Assembly (NCBI GenBank): GCA_036500205.1
Contig: DASYCK010000163.1
Location: 1-56,870, forward strand
From: DASYCK01 sp036500205
GTDB taxonomy: Bacteria > Myxococcota_A > Polyangia > Fen-1088
DNA: 56,870 bases
Direction of reading: 5' to 3'
Positions 16,312 through 25,309 of this stretch are shown piece by piece; the first letter of the stretch is position 1, and each line of letters starts with the position of its first letter. The notes below the pieces were generated by a model, which made no database searches, was not told the origin of the DNA, and saw nothing but the letters and a program-made list of their open reading frames with translations. The position numbers and the translations under genes are program-made.

Positions 16312-16515
16312 CAACCGAAGTCAGAGCACGCGGAAGCGGTCGCGGACCTCGTGCTCGACCTCGCGGAAGCGCGGCTCCGCCTCGACGCCCGGACGCCAGT
16401 GCTGGGCGCGCTCGCCAAGCTCGACGCCGAGGTCAAGGACTACACGCTCCGGCCCCTTTCCAAGCTGAGCAACCTCGAGGCGGTCGCCAAGGTCGCCGAG
16501 AAGCTGGGCGCCTAG
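16312..16515 (+). pseudogene. Orphan coding-like fragment in frame after truC
   Basis: 67 codons with strongly GC-biased third positions begin right after the TAG of the pseudouridine synthase and end at another TAG. The product is a charged helix (EAVADLVLDLAEARLRLD, then LAKLDAEVKDYTLRPLSKLS). There is no ATG; a GTG at 16351 is the only plausible internal start. It may be the 3' remnant of a deleted gene or a small gene of its own. The rest of the gap, to 16722, shows nothing I can support. Confidence 0.35.
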
Positions 16516-16722
16516 CAGCTCCGCCCTGCCGCCGGGCCCGCCTCATGGCGCTGTCGCTGCGGACGCGGCTCGCCCGCGGAGCTCCGCGCGTCGGATTGCC
16601 GGTCGGCACGCTGGTTTTCCGCACAGAAAGCACGCGACCCACCCGCGCAGGCCAGCATCAAGAGGACGGCACCGGGCGGCGTCGTTGCCGCAGGGCCCAT
16701 CCAACAAAGCGGCGGAGAGATC

Positions 16723-18369
16723 ATGGCTAACAGGATTCTTTTTGCGCGGCTGACGTCATCGCTGCTGATGGGCACGCTCGCGGGCGTCTCCGGATGCGGC
16801 GCCGGTAGTCAGGACGCTCAGGACGCCGGGGTTGCCCGCGGCGGAAGCGGCGGGGCGAACGACGGGCGCCTCGACGCCGGCGCAGCGGGCGGTGGTGTAC
16901 CCGGGGCCCCCGGTGGCGGCGGAGGTGGCAGCAGCGGCAGCGGCGGCGGCGGCGGCAGCGGTGGAATGGCTGACGGCGCTGCCGGGCAAAGCAGCGGAAC
17001 CGCTGGCAGCAGCGCTGGAAGCGCCGGCATGGATGCCGGCGTCGGCGGCGCGCGCGGCGGCCCAGGAGGCGCTCCGGGCAACGGCGGCGCCAGCGGCGCG
17101 ACCGTCACCTGCAACCAGGTCTGGGCCGGCGACCTCCAGCTCGGGACCGCGCTCGACGACGAGATCACCGCCGTCACGGCGGCGGCGACCGGCGGCTTCT
17201 ACGTGACCGGCTACGAGCAAGGCGATGACCAGTCGACCGACGTCATCCCGGCCGGCGATGCGCGCGCGGTGGTCGGACGTTACGACGGCGCCGGCCAGCT
17301 GGTCTGGGAGGAGACGCTCGACACGCCCGGCGCCGACACCGCCGAGGACATCCGGATCGATCCCCTGACCGGCAACCTGCTCGTGCTCGGGCGGACCAGC
17401 GGTGCCTTTTCCGGCTTCCAGAACGCGGGCCAGTTCGACATCTACCTCTCCGTCCTGAACAGCAGCGGAGATCTGTTGAGCTCGCTTCAGCTCGGCGACG
17501 AGCGGCCGCAGCACCCCACCCGGCTCGGCCTCGGCCCCAACCGCAAGGTCCTGATCGCCGGCTACGACGACCTCTTCATCGACGTCAACTTCGTCGCCGC
17601 CCTGGAGCACGGGTTCGTCGCCGGCCTGGCCCTCGGGGCCGCGCCCAGCTTCACGCCGACCCAGGACTTCTGGCAGCGCAGCGCCTACTTCGACAGCCCG
17701 CCCCCGCCACGCAGCAATCAGGACTTCACGACCGGCGTGGCAATCGCGCCCGATGGCGACGGTTCGTTCTACATCTCCTCGACCGTCAACGGTCAAGCGG
17801 ACCAGCGCGGGATGTTCGTCTCCAAGTTGGACCCGAACGGCCAGACGCTCTGGTCGTCGCGGCTGGACGACGCGCCCGGCGACTATCTGAGCGCGATCGG
17901 GCTCTCCCCGAACGGCGATCTGATCGTCAGCGGCGCGGCGTCGCTGGACCTGGCCGGCACCGAAGTCGGGCAGCAGGACGCGTTCGTCGCCAAGGTCGAC
18001 AAGACGACCGGGCTCCTGCAATGGGCGACCGCAGCGGGGTCACCGGAGTCGGACCTCCCGACCGCGATGGCCTTCGACGGCGCCGGGAACATCTACCTGA
18101 CCGGCGAGACGCTGGGGACGTTCTCGGGCGCGGCGACCAACCAGGGGAGCATCGACGTCTTCGCGGTGAAGGTCGGTCCGTCGGGCGGGGTCATCTCGGC
18201 CTGGGAGCGCGGAAGCGCCGGCGACGACGTCGCGGCGGCCATCGCCGTCGATCCGTGCGGCAGCGTGTTCGTCGGCGGCTACACCACCGGCGCGCTCATC
18301 GCCGGACAGCCGAACGCCGGGCGGCGCGACATGTTCGTCTTGAAGGCCGACCTCACGCCGGCGCGATAG
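16723..18369 (+). CDS. Beta-propeller (SBBP-like) lipoprotein
   Basis: GGAGAGATC precedes ATG. The signal peptide ends in GVSGC (Cys25), followed by a Gly/Ala/Ser-rich linker to about residue 125. Residues 126-548 show repeated blade-like units: DEITAVTAAATGGFYVTGY, DIRIDPLTGNLLVLGRTSG, AIGLSPNGDLIVSGAASLD, AMAFDGAGNIYLTGETLGTF, AIAVDPCGSVFVGGYTTGA. Each ends in a Gly-Tyr or Gly-rich turn, as in SBBP (seven-bladed beta-propeller) repeats. It is a surface-exposed binding protein with no catalytic motif. Its last 17 bases overlap the end of the convergent methyltransferase gene. Confidence 0.8.
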   Translation: MANRILFARLTSSLLMGTLAGVSGCGAGSQDAQDAGVARGGSGGANDGRLDAGAAGGGVPGAPGGGGGGSSGSGGGGGSGGMADGAAGQSSGTAGSSAGSAGMDAGVGGARGGPGGAPGNGGASGATVTCNQVWAGDLQLGTALDDEITAVTAAATGGFYVTGYEQGDDQSTDVIPAGDARAVVGRYDGAGQLVWEETLDTPGADTAEDIRIDPLTGNLLVLGRTSGAFSGFQNAGQFDIYLSVLNSSGDLLSSLQLGDERPQHPTRLGLGPNRKVLIAGYDDLFIDVNFVAALEHGFVAGLALGAAPSFTPTQDFWQRSAYFDSPPPPRSNQDFTTGVAIAPDGDGSFYISSTVNGQADQRGMFVSKLDPNGQTLWSSRLDDAPGDYLSAIGLSPNGDLIVSGAASLDLAGTEVGQQDAFVAKVDKTTGLLQWATAAGSPESDLPTAMAFDGAGNIYLTGETLGTFSGAATNQGSIDVFAVKVGPSGGVISAWERGSAGDDVAAAIAVDPCGSVFVGGYTTGALIAGQPNAGRRDMFVLKADLTPAR

Positions 18370-19099
18370 CCGTCGCCAACAGCTGCCAGCCACGGGTGGT
18401 GGAGGCGCTGTTCCAACGAAACAGCCAGGAGAACACGCGCATGGCGGCGCTGGCCGCGCGGGGGATCTGCCCGGCGATCGCTGCGTCGACCAGACCGCGG
18501 CCGCGCGCGATGACCAGCAATCGATAGAGGTTGAAGAAGGGAAAGCCGGCGCCCTCCAGGCTGGCGATCTGAAAGCCGGCGCGCTTCAGGGTGTCGGCCA
18601 GGGTGTCGCGCGTGAAGTGGCGGCGATGCCCGATGTGGCGATCGAAGGCCGACATCGGCCCGGCGGGGACGGTGACGACCAGACGGGCGCCGGGCGCCAG
18701 GCAGGGGCGGACGTTCTCGAGCACGCGGACCGGATCCTCGACGTGCTCCAGGACCTCCGAGCAGACCGCGTGGGTCGCCCACCCGAGGTACTGTGAAGGC
18801 ACCGCCAAGGGGCGCATGAAGTCCGCCTGAAAAAACACACCGTCCGGCACCTTCTGGCGCGCGATCTCGAGGCCGGTCTCGCTCAGGTCCAACCCCAGCA
18901 GCTCAGCGCGCGGCCAGCGGGTCTTGATCTGGCGCGAGAGATCGCCCTGGCCGCTGCCGAGCTCGACGATCCGCGGGGCGCCGACGGCCGCGTCGAGCGC
19001 CAGCTGTCGGAACACCAGATCGCGCCGGTAGGCCTGGGCCGGGTTTTGCTCGGCCGCGCTGGCGTACCGGCTCCAGTGCTCGTTCCAGTCGTTGGCCAT
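18353..19099 (-). CDS. Class I SAM-dependent methyltransferase
   Basis: Residues 35-150 carry the Rossmann methyltransferase motifs: RIVELGSGQGDLS (motif I), LLGLDLSETGLEIAR (motif II), then AVCSEVLEHVEDPVRVLENV and ARLVVTVPAG (motifs III and IV). It is the Methyltransf_11/UbiE-like type, which methylates small molecules or lipid-linked substrates; the substrate is not deducible. HIGHRRHFTRDTL after motif IV is typical of methyltransferases in polysaccharide and secondary-metabolite loci. ATG 19099 is chosen over an upstream TTG at 19120. The 3' end overlaps the convergent beta-propeller gene by 17 bases. Confidence 0.87.
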   Translation of the reverse strand: MANDWNEHWSRYASAAEQNPAQAYRRDLVFRQLALDAAVGAPRIVELGSGQGDLSRQIKTRWPRAELLGLDLSETGLEIARQKVPDGVFFQADFMRPLAVPSQYLGWATHAVCSEVLEHVEDPVRVLENVRPCLAPGARLVVTVPAGPMSAFDRHIGHRRHFTRDTLADTLKRAGFQIASLEGAGFPFFNLYRLLVIARGRGLVDAAIAGQIPRAASAAMRVFSWLFRWNSASTTRGWQLLATAIAPA

Positions 19100-19234
19100 C
19101 GGAGACGATAAATTTTTCAATCGGGCCTGCAGGCGAAGGTGCGAACCAGACTTGCCACCTCCCGCCAGGGCCTGTCAACCGGATCCCGATGCCATCGTGA
19201 ATCGCGGCGCATCCCGCGCCGGGACCAGCAACCA

Positions 19235-20413
19235 TCACGCCTGGGGCGCGATGGGCGGGAAGCCCCGCGCGGGGCGGGCGAAGAAGTACCCCTGCACGGC
19301 GTGAGCGCCCAGCGAGGACACGCAGGCGTTCTCGGCCGCCGTCTCGACGCCCTCCGCGATCAATTGGACGTGCAGATCGTTCGCCAGGGTGGCGATGGCT
19401 CTCACCAGCTTCTGCTTGATGAGCGACGTTTCGATGCCCCGAACCAGCGACATGTCCGCCTTGACGACGTCGGGCTCGAGCGCCGCGAAGCTGGAGAGGC
19501 CGGCGTACCCCGCGCCCAGATCGTCCACCGCGATCCGGAACCCCAGCTGTCGCAACCGGGCGATCCGGCCGGAGATCCCGCGAATTCCGTCGAGCGCGGC
19601 GCGCTCCGTGATCTCGAGGACGACGCGGCGGGCGGCGCCGGTCAACGCGCCGTCGTCGGCAGACAGCTCGTCGTCCTCCAGGTCGGCCGGATGAAGGTTC
19701 ACGAAGATGGACGCGGTCTCCGGGGCCTGCGGGAGCATCTGGGCGACCAGGCGCCGGATGTTCCGACTGAGCTCCCGGGTGCGGCCGAGGCGCTCGGCCG
19801 CATCGAGGAGATCGGGGGGGCTCCGCAGCGTGGGCTCCTCCGTTCGAACCAGTGCCTCGTAGGCGATCACCCGCCGATCGGCGCACGAGACGATGGGCTG
19901 CGTGGCCATCCACAGACTGCTCAACGCCGATTCGAACCGCGCCTCCAAGCCCGCCCGATCGGTGATCGGCCTCCCTTCGAGGTCGCGGGCCGCCTCTCGG
20001 CGGACGACCGCCAGGCGGTGCCAGTGAAGGGCGCGGTTGACGACCTGGAGCAGCTCGTCCGACGAGACAGGCTTGGTGAGGTACCTGAAAGCCCCGTATT
20101 CGATGGCCTCCATGGCGCTTTGCAGGTCAGGACGGCCCGTCAGGAAGACGAACGGGACGTCCAGGTCCGAGGCCCTGACCGCCCGAAGCAGCGCCTTGCC
20201 GTCCATGTCCGGCATCGCCACGTCGCTGACGATGACGTCGAACGCCGAGCTCCGGGCCGCCTCGATCGCCGCGCGTCCGCCGGAGGCGACCGTGACCTTG
20301 TGACCTGCCTTGGAAAGAATCCTCTCGGTTGCCCGCGCGATGAGCGGTTCGTCGTCCACGACCAGGATGCGTGCCGCCTCTTCACCAATGCTGACTCCGC
20401 TCACGGGCCTCAT
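19235..20413 (-). CDS. Response regulator with EAL c-di-GMP phosphodiesterase output
   Basis: The REC domain (about residues 10-130) reads ARILVVDDEPLIARATERIL, with phosphoacceptor Asp in VIVSDVAMPDMDG and Lys in YLTKPVS. The EAL domain (about 160-385) keeps the catalytic set: AYEALVR, SIFVNLHP, VLEITER, VDDLGAGYAGLSS, DVVKADMSLVRG, LIAEGVETAAE and VQGYFFARP. It should therefore hydrolyse c-di-GMP under phosphorylation control. ATG 20413 is preferred over GTG 20467, because REC starts soon after it. It is divergent from two sensor-kinase hybrids at 20765, the likely phosphate donors, and opposes in function the GGDEF protein at 433. Confidence 0.9.
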   Translation of the reverse strand: MRPVSGVSIGEEAARILVVDDEPLIARATERILSKAGHKVTVASGGRAAIEAARSSAFDVIVSDVAMPDMDGKALLRAVRASDLDVPFVFLTGRPDLQSAMEAIEYGAFRYLTKPVSSDELLQVVNRALHWHRLAVVRREAARDLEGRPITDRAGLEARFESALSSLWMATQPIVSCADRRVIAYEALVRTEEPTLRSPPDLLDAAERLGRTRELSRNIRRLVAQMLPQAPETASIFVNLHPADLEDDELSADDGALTGAARRVVLEITERAALDGIRGISGRIARLRQLGFRIAVDDLGAGYAGLSSFAALEPDVVKADMSLVRGIETSLIKQKLVRAIATLANDLHVQLIAEGVETAAENACVSSLGAHAVQGYFFARPARGFPPIAPQA

Positions 20414-20764
20414 CGTGTCACAACGCCCCGTTTGTCCCAAGTCCCAACGTTTCCAATCGAGCGCCACGGCGCGCCGACCTGCAGGTTGCGAGTAACACTA
20501 CGAGCCACACTACGAGCCGCGCAACGAGCCCTCGGTTTCGAAGCTCGGGGCTGCGCCCGACGCGCAGTTACGATTGTAGGTGAACGAGCGCAAGGGCCGA
20601 CATTGCGACCAGGGACAATTCGTCTTGTGCCACGACGTCGCGATTCTTGTGGAGAGACGCAATTCATGAAACCGTAGAGGCGCTCGACCGGCTGCACCCT
20701 CCACGCGTCGTGCTCCAGGATCTCACGCGATGCTGCTGAACATCCCTCCTCCGGATTGCTGGCA
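20414..20764. other. Divergent intergenic region of the two-component block
   Basis: 351 bases between the REC-EAL gene and the kinase pair. Less GC-rich than its surroundings and without a convincing gene. It contains the 12-base tandem repeat at 20495-20530. Confidence 0.5.
20495..20530 (+). repeat. 12-base tandem repeat in divergent promoter region
   Basis: ACACTACGAGCC occurs twice exactly (20495-20506, 20507-20518), followed by a third copy matching 9 of 12 bases (GCGCAACGAGCC). Regular 12-base spacing between divergent signalling genes suggests an operator, but no binding protein can be named. Confidence 0.45.
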
Positions 20765-22312
20765 GTGAACCCGCCACGGCCCCTGCGCCTGCTCCTGGTC
20801 GAGGACCGTCCCGACGACGAGGAGCTGGTCCTCCTGGCGCTCCGAGAGGGCGGGTACCAGGTCGTTCACGAGCGGGTCGAGACGGCGGGCTCCCTATCCG
20901 CCGCCCTCGATCGTCAAACCTGGGACATCATCCTGTCTGACTTTTCCATGCCCCGCTTCGACGGTCCGGCGGCGCTGGCCCTGGTGCGAGGCCGTGGGCT
21001 GGACATCCCGTTCATCATCGTGTCCGGAACGGTGGGAGAAGAGTCTGCGGTGGCGGCCATGCGCTCCGGCGCCAATGACTACGTGTTCAAGGGGAGCCTC
21101 GGGCGGCTCTGCCCGGCCGTCGATCGAGAGCTCCGCGAAGCCGAGAGCCGCGCCGAGCGGCGCAAGATGCAGGAGCAGCTCCTCATCTCCGACCGCATGG
21201 CCTCCGTGGGAACCCTGGCTGCCGGCGTCGCCCACGAGATCAACAATCCCCTGGCCGCGGTGGTGGCGAACCTCGAGCTCATGGGGAAGGACCTCGCCCG
21301 ACTCAGCGAGGAGCTTCAGATAGGCGATCGACTGGCGGAGATCTTCGACGAGCTCCACGACGCGCGGGAGAGCGCCGACCGTCTCCGTCAGATCATCAGG
21401 GACCTGAAGATCTTCTCCCGTTCGACCGACGAGGAGCGCCGCGGCCCCGTCGACGTCCGGCGGGTGCTCGAGTCTTCCCTCCGGATGGCCTGGAACGAGA
21501 TCCGGCACCGGGCGCGCCTCGTCAAGGACTACGGGGAGATTCGCCCCGTCGAGGCCAACGAGGCGCGGCTCGGCCAGGTTTTCCTCAACCTCATCGTGAA
21601 CGCGGCGCAATCGATTCGGGAGGGGAACGCGGAGCGGAACACCATCCACGTCTCGACGAGCCTCGACCTTCCCACGGGGCGAATCGTCGTGGAGGTTCGC
21701 GACTCGGGGAACGGCATCCCGCCGGAGAACCTTCCGCGCATCTTCGACGCGTTCTTCACGACCAAGCCGGTGGGCGTCGGAACGGGGTTGGGGCTGCCGA
21801 TCTGCCACCGGATCGTCTCCGCGCTGGGAGGCGAGATCCAGGTCCAGAGCGAGGTCGGCAAGGGGACTTCATTTCGCGTCTTGCTGCCGCCGAGCTCCGG
21901 AGAGGCCGCCGTCCAGGCGCCACCGCCGCCGAGCGTGCGCTCGATCCGCCGCGGGCGGGTGCTGGTCATCGACGACGAGCCGACCCTGGCCAGGGCGCTG
22001 GGGCGGGTCCTCGAGCCCGACCACGAAGTCACCATCGCCCCGAGCGCCAGCGAGGCGTCCCGCCTGATCGTCGCCGGGGACCGGTACGACGTCATCCTCT
22101 GTGATCTGATGATGCCGCAAATGAGCGGGATGGATCTGCACACCGATCTCACCGCGCGCGCGCCCGAGCAGGCCTCGCGGATGGTCTTCCTGACCGGGGG
22201 CGCCTTCACCTCCGAGGCGCGGCAGTTCCTGGACGGTATTCCGAACCAGAGAATCGAGAAGCCGTTCGACACCCAGCACGTCCGATCAATCGTCAACGAC
22301 AGAGTCAAATGA
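20765..22312 (+). CDS. Hybrid histidine kinase: REC-HisKA-HATPase-REC
   Basis: Domain order: N-terminal REC (residues 5-125, Asp in IILSDFSMPRFDG), short coiled linker, HisKA with VAHEINNPLAAVVANL (His of the HE-N-P motif, about residue 165), and HATPase_c with N box (LIVNAAQSI), G1 (VRDSGNGIPPE) and G2 (GVGTGLGLPI). A second REC (about 400-515) has Asp in VILCDLMMPQMSG. There is no membrane segment, so it is a soluble relay kinase fed by another REC phosphorylation or by a partner sensor. The next kinase overlaps it by 4 bases (ATGA). GTG 20765 or TTG 20756 may be the start; neither has a clear ribosome-binding site. Confidence 0.9.
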   Translation: MNPPRPLRLLLVEDRPDDEELVLLALREGGYQVVHERVETAGSLSAALDRQTWDIILSDFSMPRFDGPAALALVRGRGLDIPFIIVSGTVGEESAVAAMRSGANDYVFKGSLGRLCPAVDRELREAESRAERRKMQEQLLISDRMASVGTLAAGVAHEINNPLAAVVANLELMGKDLARLSEELQIGDRLAEIFDELHDARESADRLRQIIRDLKIFSRSTDEERRGPVDVRRVLESSLRMAWNEIRHRARLVKDYGEIRPVEANEARLGQVFLNLIVNAAQSIREGNAERNTIHVSTSLDLPTGRIVVEVRDSGNGIPPENLPRIFDAFFTTKPVGVGTGLGLPICHRIVSALGGEIQVQSEVGKGTSFRVLLPPSSGEAAVQAPPPPSVRSIRRGRVLVIDDEPTLARALGRVLEPDHEVTIAPSASEASRLIVAGDRYDVILCDLMMPQMSGMDLHTDLTARAPEQASRMVFLTGGAFTSEARQFLDGIPNQRIEKPFDTQHVRSIVNDRVK

Positions 22313-23418
22313 CGTCGACCTCGCTCGCGCTCCTGGTCGTCGAGGACTCCGCGGATGACCTCGAGCTCTTGACCTGCGAGCTCAGAGACAACGGCCTCGA
22401 GCCCGCGGTCCGCCAGGTCCAGACCCGGACGGAGATGGCGGCCGCCCTGCAAGCAGGCGGCTGGGACGCCATCTGCATGGACTATCAGCTGCCCTCCTTC
22501 GACGCCCCTTCCGCCCTGGCCCTGCGCGCGGAACTGGCGCCCGACGTCCCCGTCGTCATCGTCTCGGGATTCATCGGAGAGACAGCGGCCGTCGCGCTGC
22601 TCAAGGCGGGCGCCGATGACTACATCCCCAAGGGCAACCTGGTCCGGCTGGCCCCCGCGCTCCGGCGGGCGATGCGCGACGCCGAGGAGCGGCGCGCGCG
22701 CCGGCGCGCGGAAGAGGATCGGGCGCGGCTGGTGACGCAGCTCGAGGGCGCGCTCCGGCTGCGTGACGACTTCCTGGTGCTCGCCTCGCACGAGCTGCGG
22801 ACGCCGCTGACAGCCCTCCGCCTGCAGATCGAAGCCGCGTCGCGGGCCCGCGGCGACCGGGACGCCGTCCTGCGGAGGCTCGAGCGGTCCGGCCAGTCGA
22901 TCGATCGCATCGCACGCCTCGTCGACGACATGCTGGTCGTCTCCAGGGTACGCCCGCCCGACCCGATCCAGCGCCATGAGACGGACGTCGGCCGGCTGGT
23001 GGCGGCCCTGGTGGCGTCCGTCGCCGCCCAGGACTCGGCGCAGAACCTCACCGTCCATGTTCCGCGCGAGCCGCTCGTCGCGCGCCTCGACCCGTTCCAG
23101 CTCGAGGACGCGCTGCGACGCCTGCTGGAGAACGCGGTCAAGTACGGCCTGGAGAGGGCGATCGACGTACACGTCGAGCGGATCGGCTCGTCGGTCCGAG
23201 CGTCGGTGACCGACCGCGGGATCGGCATCGCCCCCGAGCATCAGGCCCGCATCTTCGAACGGTTCGGGCACCAGGAGTCGACGTCGAACTATGGCGGCCT
23301 GGGCCTGGGTCTGTGGATCGCCCGCCGCATCGTCGAGGCCCACGGAGGAACCTTGACCGTGGCGAGCCGCCTCGGCGAGGGGGCGACCTTCGCCATCTCC
23401 ATTCCGATCGCCCCCTGA
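22309..23418 (+). CDS. REC-HisKA-HATPase sensor kinase
   Basis: The N-terminal REC (residues 5-125; Asp in AICMDYQLPSFDAPS) is followed by a charged coiled linker. HisKA (LASHELRTPLTALRLQIE, His of the HELRTP motif) and HATPase_c follow, with N box (LLENAVKYG), G1 (VTDRGIGIAPEH) and G2 (YGGLGLGLWIARRI). The N-terminal REC is similar to that of the preceding kinase (VSGxxGExxAV and GADDYIPKGNL versus GANDYVFKGSL), so the two arose by duplication. It is soluble. ATG 22309 overlaps the upstream stop, so the two are translationally coupled. Neither gene carries a DNA-binding output; the divergent REC-EAL protein is the nearest candidate output. Confidence 0.9.
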   Translation: MTSTSLALLVVEDSADDLELLTCELRDNGLEPAVRQVQTRTEMAAALQAGGWDAICMDYQLPSFDAPSALALRAELAPDVPVVIVSGFIGETAAVALLKAGADDYIPKGNLVRLAPALRRAMRDAEERRARRRAEEDRARLVTQLEGALRLRDDFLVLASHELRTPLTALRLQIEAASRARGDRDAVLRRLERSGQSIDRIARLVDDMLVVSRVRPPDPIQRHETDVGRLVAALVASVAAQDSAQNLTVHVPREPLVARLDPFQLEDALRRLLENAVKYGLERAIDVHVERIGSSVRASVTDRGIGIAPEHQARIFERFGHQESTSNYGGLGLGLWIARRIVEAHGGTLTVASRLGEGATFAISIPIAP

Positions 23419-23488
23419 CCACACCCGCCGGGGGACGCCGTCAGGGAGCCGTCCAGGCGCCGTTCCGGACCCGTGCCCGCCCGCGCGC

Positions 23489-24733
23489 TCAGGGGCCCGT
23501 CGGGCAGCCGCCGTCAGCGGTGTGATCGATGCAGATTGTCCCCGTCGCGCAGGTGTAGATGAACTGAAAGGCCGAGAGCGCCCCGCTCTGGAGATCGCTG
23601 CAGGCCGTGCCCTTGAGGACGATGGTCGTCATGCTGGTGTCGGTGTACGACCAGCCGTTGGTCGGGTCCTGCATGACTTCGACCGTGTTGCCGCTCGCGT
23701 CCTTGGCCGAGACCGCCACCTTCGCCAGCGTCCCGTTGACGCCGGTCAGCGGGATGGTGCACGACGCGACCATGCCGACGATCTTGTTGAGGGCGGTCAC
23801 CAGATCGGCCGTGCTGTTGACCTCGTAGAAGGCGTTCCCGTCCGCCGATCCGACCTGGGCCTCGCCCCCGGCCATCGCCAGCTGGTTCAACGTCGCCACG
23901 CCGTTGGTGTTCCCGATCCCGACCACGAAGGTATGGAAACCGGCCGTGGCGGCGTTGGTGACCGCCGTCGCCGCTCCCATGGAGTCGTCGTCGCTCACAT
24001 TGGGAGCGTTGGGCATGCAGTTCGGCAGGCCGTCGGTGGCCAGCAGCAGGTACTTGGGATTGGTGTCGGTGAGGGTCGCCATGTAGGCGGCGGCGGCGTT
24101 CACCGCCGTCCTGGTCGGCGTGTAGCTGCCCGGCGTGTTGGTGGCGTAGGCCTGCGAGATCGCCGTGTAGTCGTTGGCCGCGATCGGCACATTCGGCATC
24201 GCGTTGACGCCACACATGTTGTCGCTGCCGAAAAAGATGAGACCCCAGTTGACGGTCGACTGCGTCGTCATGACGACCGTGTCGATCGCCGCCGTCACCT
24301 GCGACCACTTCGAGTTGGCGCCACAGGCGACGTTCCCGTTGCAGTTGACGTTCGCGCTGCACATGTCGCTGCCGTTGGTGCCGCAGCAACAGCCGTTCGC
24401 TTGTTCGGTCATCGAGCCGGACTTGTCCTGCACGATCAGGATGTCGGGCGGCTCGGGCATGACGTCGACGTTGGTCTGACCGCAGCTCGTCGTCACCCCG
24501 CTGTCGATCACGATGTCCCCGCCGCCGCCCCCGCTGCCCAACGTGTCGCCGCTGCCGCCCGACCCGCTCCGCAGGCCAGCGCCGCCCGAACCAGGCGTGC
24601 CGCTGCCGCCCTGCCCCACCGGTGTCGACCCGCCGGAGCCGCTGCTCTCGGAAGGGAGGCCGGGCGCAAAGCCGCATCCCACCAACGCCGACATCAGCGC
24701 CAGTCTCAGGAAAGGTGTTCGGGATCGCTGCAT
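23489..24733 (-). CDS. vWA-type (MIDAS) Gly-rich lipoprotein
   Basis: ATG 24733 with AAGGGGG upstream gives MQRSRTPFLRLALMSALVGC, a standard lipoprotein signal. A Gly/Ser linker follows (to about residue 75). The vWA domain starts PDILIVQDKSGSM, with intact DxSxS MIDAS, then VNWGLIFFGSD, TNPKYLLLATDGLPNC and FHTFVVGIGNTN. It is rich in Cys pairs (CCCGTNGSDMC), as expected of an exported, disulfide-bonded domain. An earlier in-frame ATG at 24853 would put 40 hydrophilic residues before the signal and is rejected. It is similar in plan to the gene at 5100 but not a close copy. Presumed surface ligand-binding protein; partner unknown. Confidence 0.82.
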   Translation of the reverse strand: MQRSRTPFLRLALMSALVGCGFAPGLPSESSGSGGSTPVGQGGSGTPGSGGAGLRSGSGGSGDTLGSGGGGGDIVIDSGVTTSCGQTNVDVMPEPPDILIVQDKSGSMTEQANGCCCGTNGSDMCSANVNCNGNVACGANSKWSQVTAAIDTVVMTTQSTVNWGLIFFGSDNMCGVNAMPNVPIAANDYTAISQAYATNTPGSYTPTRTAVNAAAAYMATLTDTNPKYLLLATDGLPNCMPNAPNVSDDDSMGAATAVTNAATAGFHTFVVGIGNTNGVATLNQLAMAGGEAQVGSADGNAFYEVNSTADLVTALNKIVGMVASCTIPLTGVNGTLAKVAVSAKDASGNTVEVMQDPTNGWSYTDTSMTTIVLKGTACSDLQSGALSAFQFIYTCATGTICIDHTADGGCPTGP

Positions 24734-25309
24734 CGTCTGGGCCCCCTTCGAGAATCGGGAAAACGCGTCTCTATCTTTAGTCTCGGGTTCGCTCGATTTC
24801 TTCTCACAAATCGCAGCCGGTGCAGCGAGGGCCTTCCCGAGCTTCGGTGGCAACGGTCGGGCTACCGCTGCACGGCTCAGGTCAGCCCTTCGAGCGCGAT
24901 ACCGCTATCGACGTCGTGCGTGCCCGTCCGCAGGCAGCGACGAGCAGCCGTCGCCGTGATTGTTCGGCTCGACCCGCGCCGGCCGAGGCGGGTCAACGCA
25001 CGCTGGTGAGCACGCCGCCGAAGACCACGCCCGCGGGATTGCATCCAGCGCTCGTGCTCCTCAGGCGTAAGGACCGTTCGCGGCGGCGACGGTGGTGACG
25101 TTGGCGCCGGCGTGTAGAAACGAGGTGAGATCGAACCGGTGGCCCCTGCGATTCGACCACCACCGGCGACGCCGGACAGCTGCATCGGGGCGCCGGAAGA
25201 ACAAGGCCCCGACCAGCCACTGCCGCATGGCCGTGGAATCCGCCGGTGCCGGAAGTCCCACCCGTGCTGGAGACTGTCAGGTCATGAGCCGGCGACAGCC
25301 ACCTGTCCC
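24734..25309. other. 576-base gap without a convincing gene
   Basis: Both strands carry only short frames with no recognisable domain, no good ribosome-binding site and no paralogue in this window. A minus-strand frame ending near 25061 (SFLHAGANVTTVAAANGPYA) has a protein-like end but no credible start, and may be gene debris. The part next to 24734 should hold the promoter of the vWA lipoprotein. Confidence 0.45.

Noticed and set aside
23489..24853. Upstream ATG 24853 as start of the second vWA lipoprotein
   Set aside because: It would place 40 hydrophilic residues before the signal peptide; ATG 24733 has a ribosome-binding site and gives a normal lipoprotein signal.
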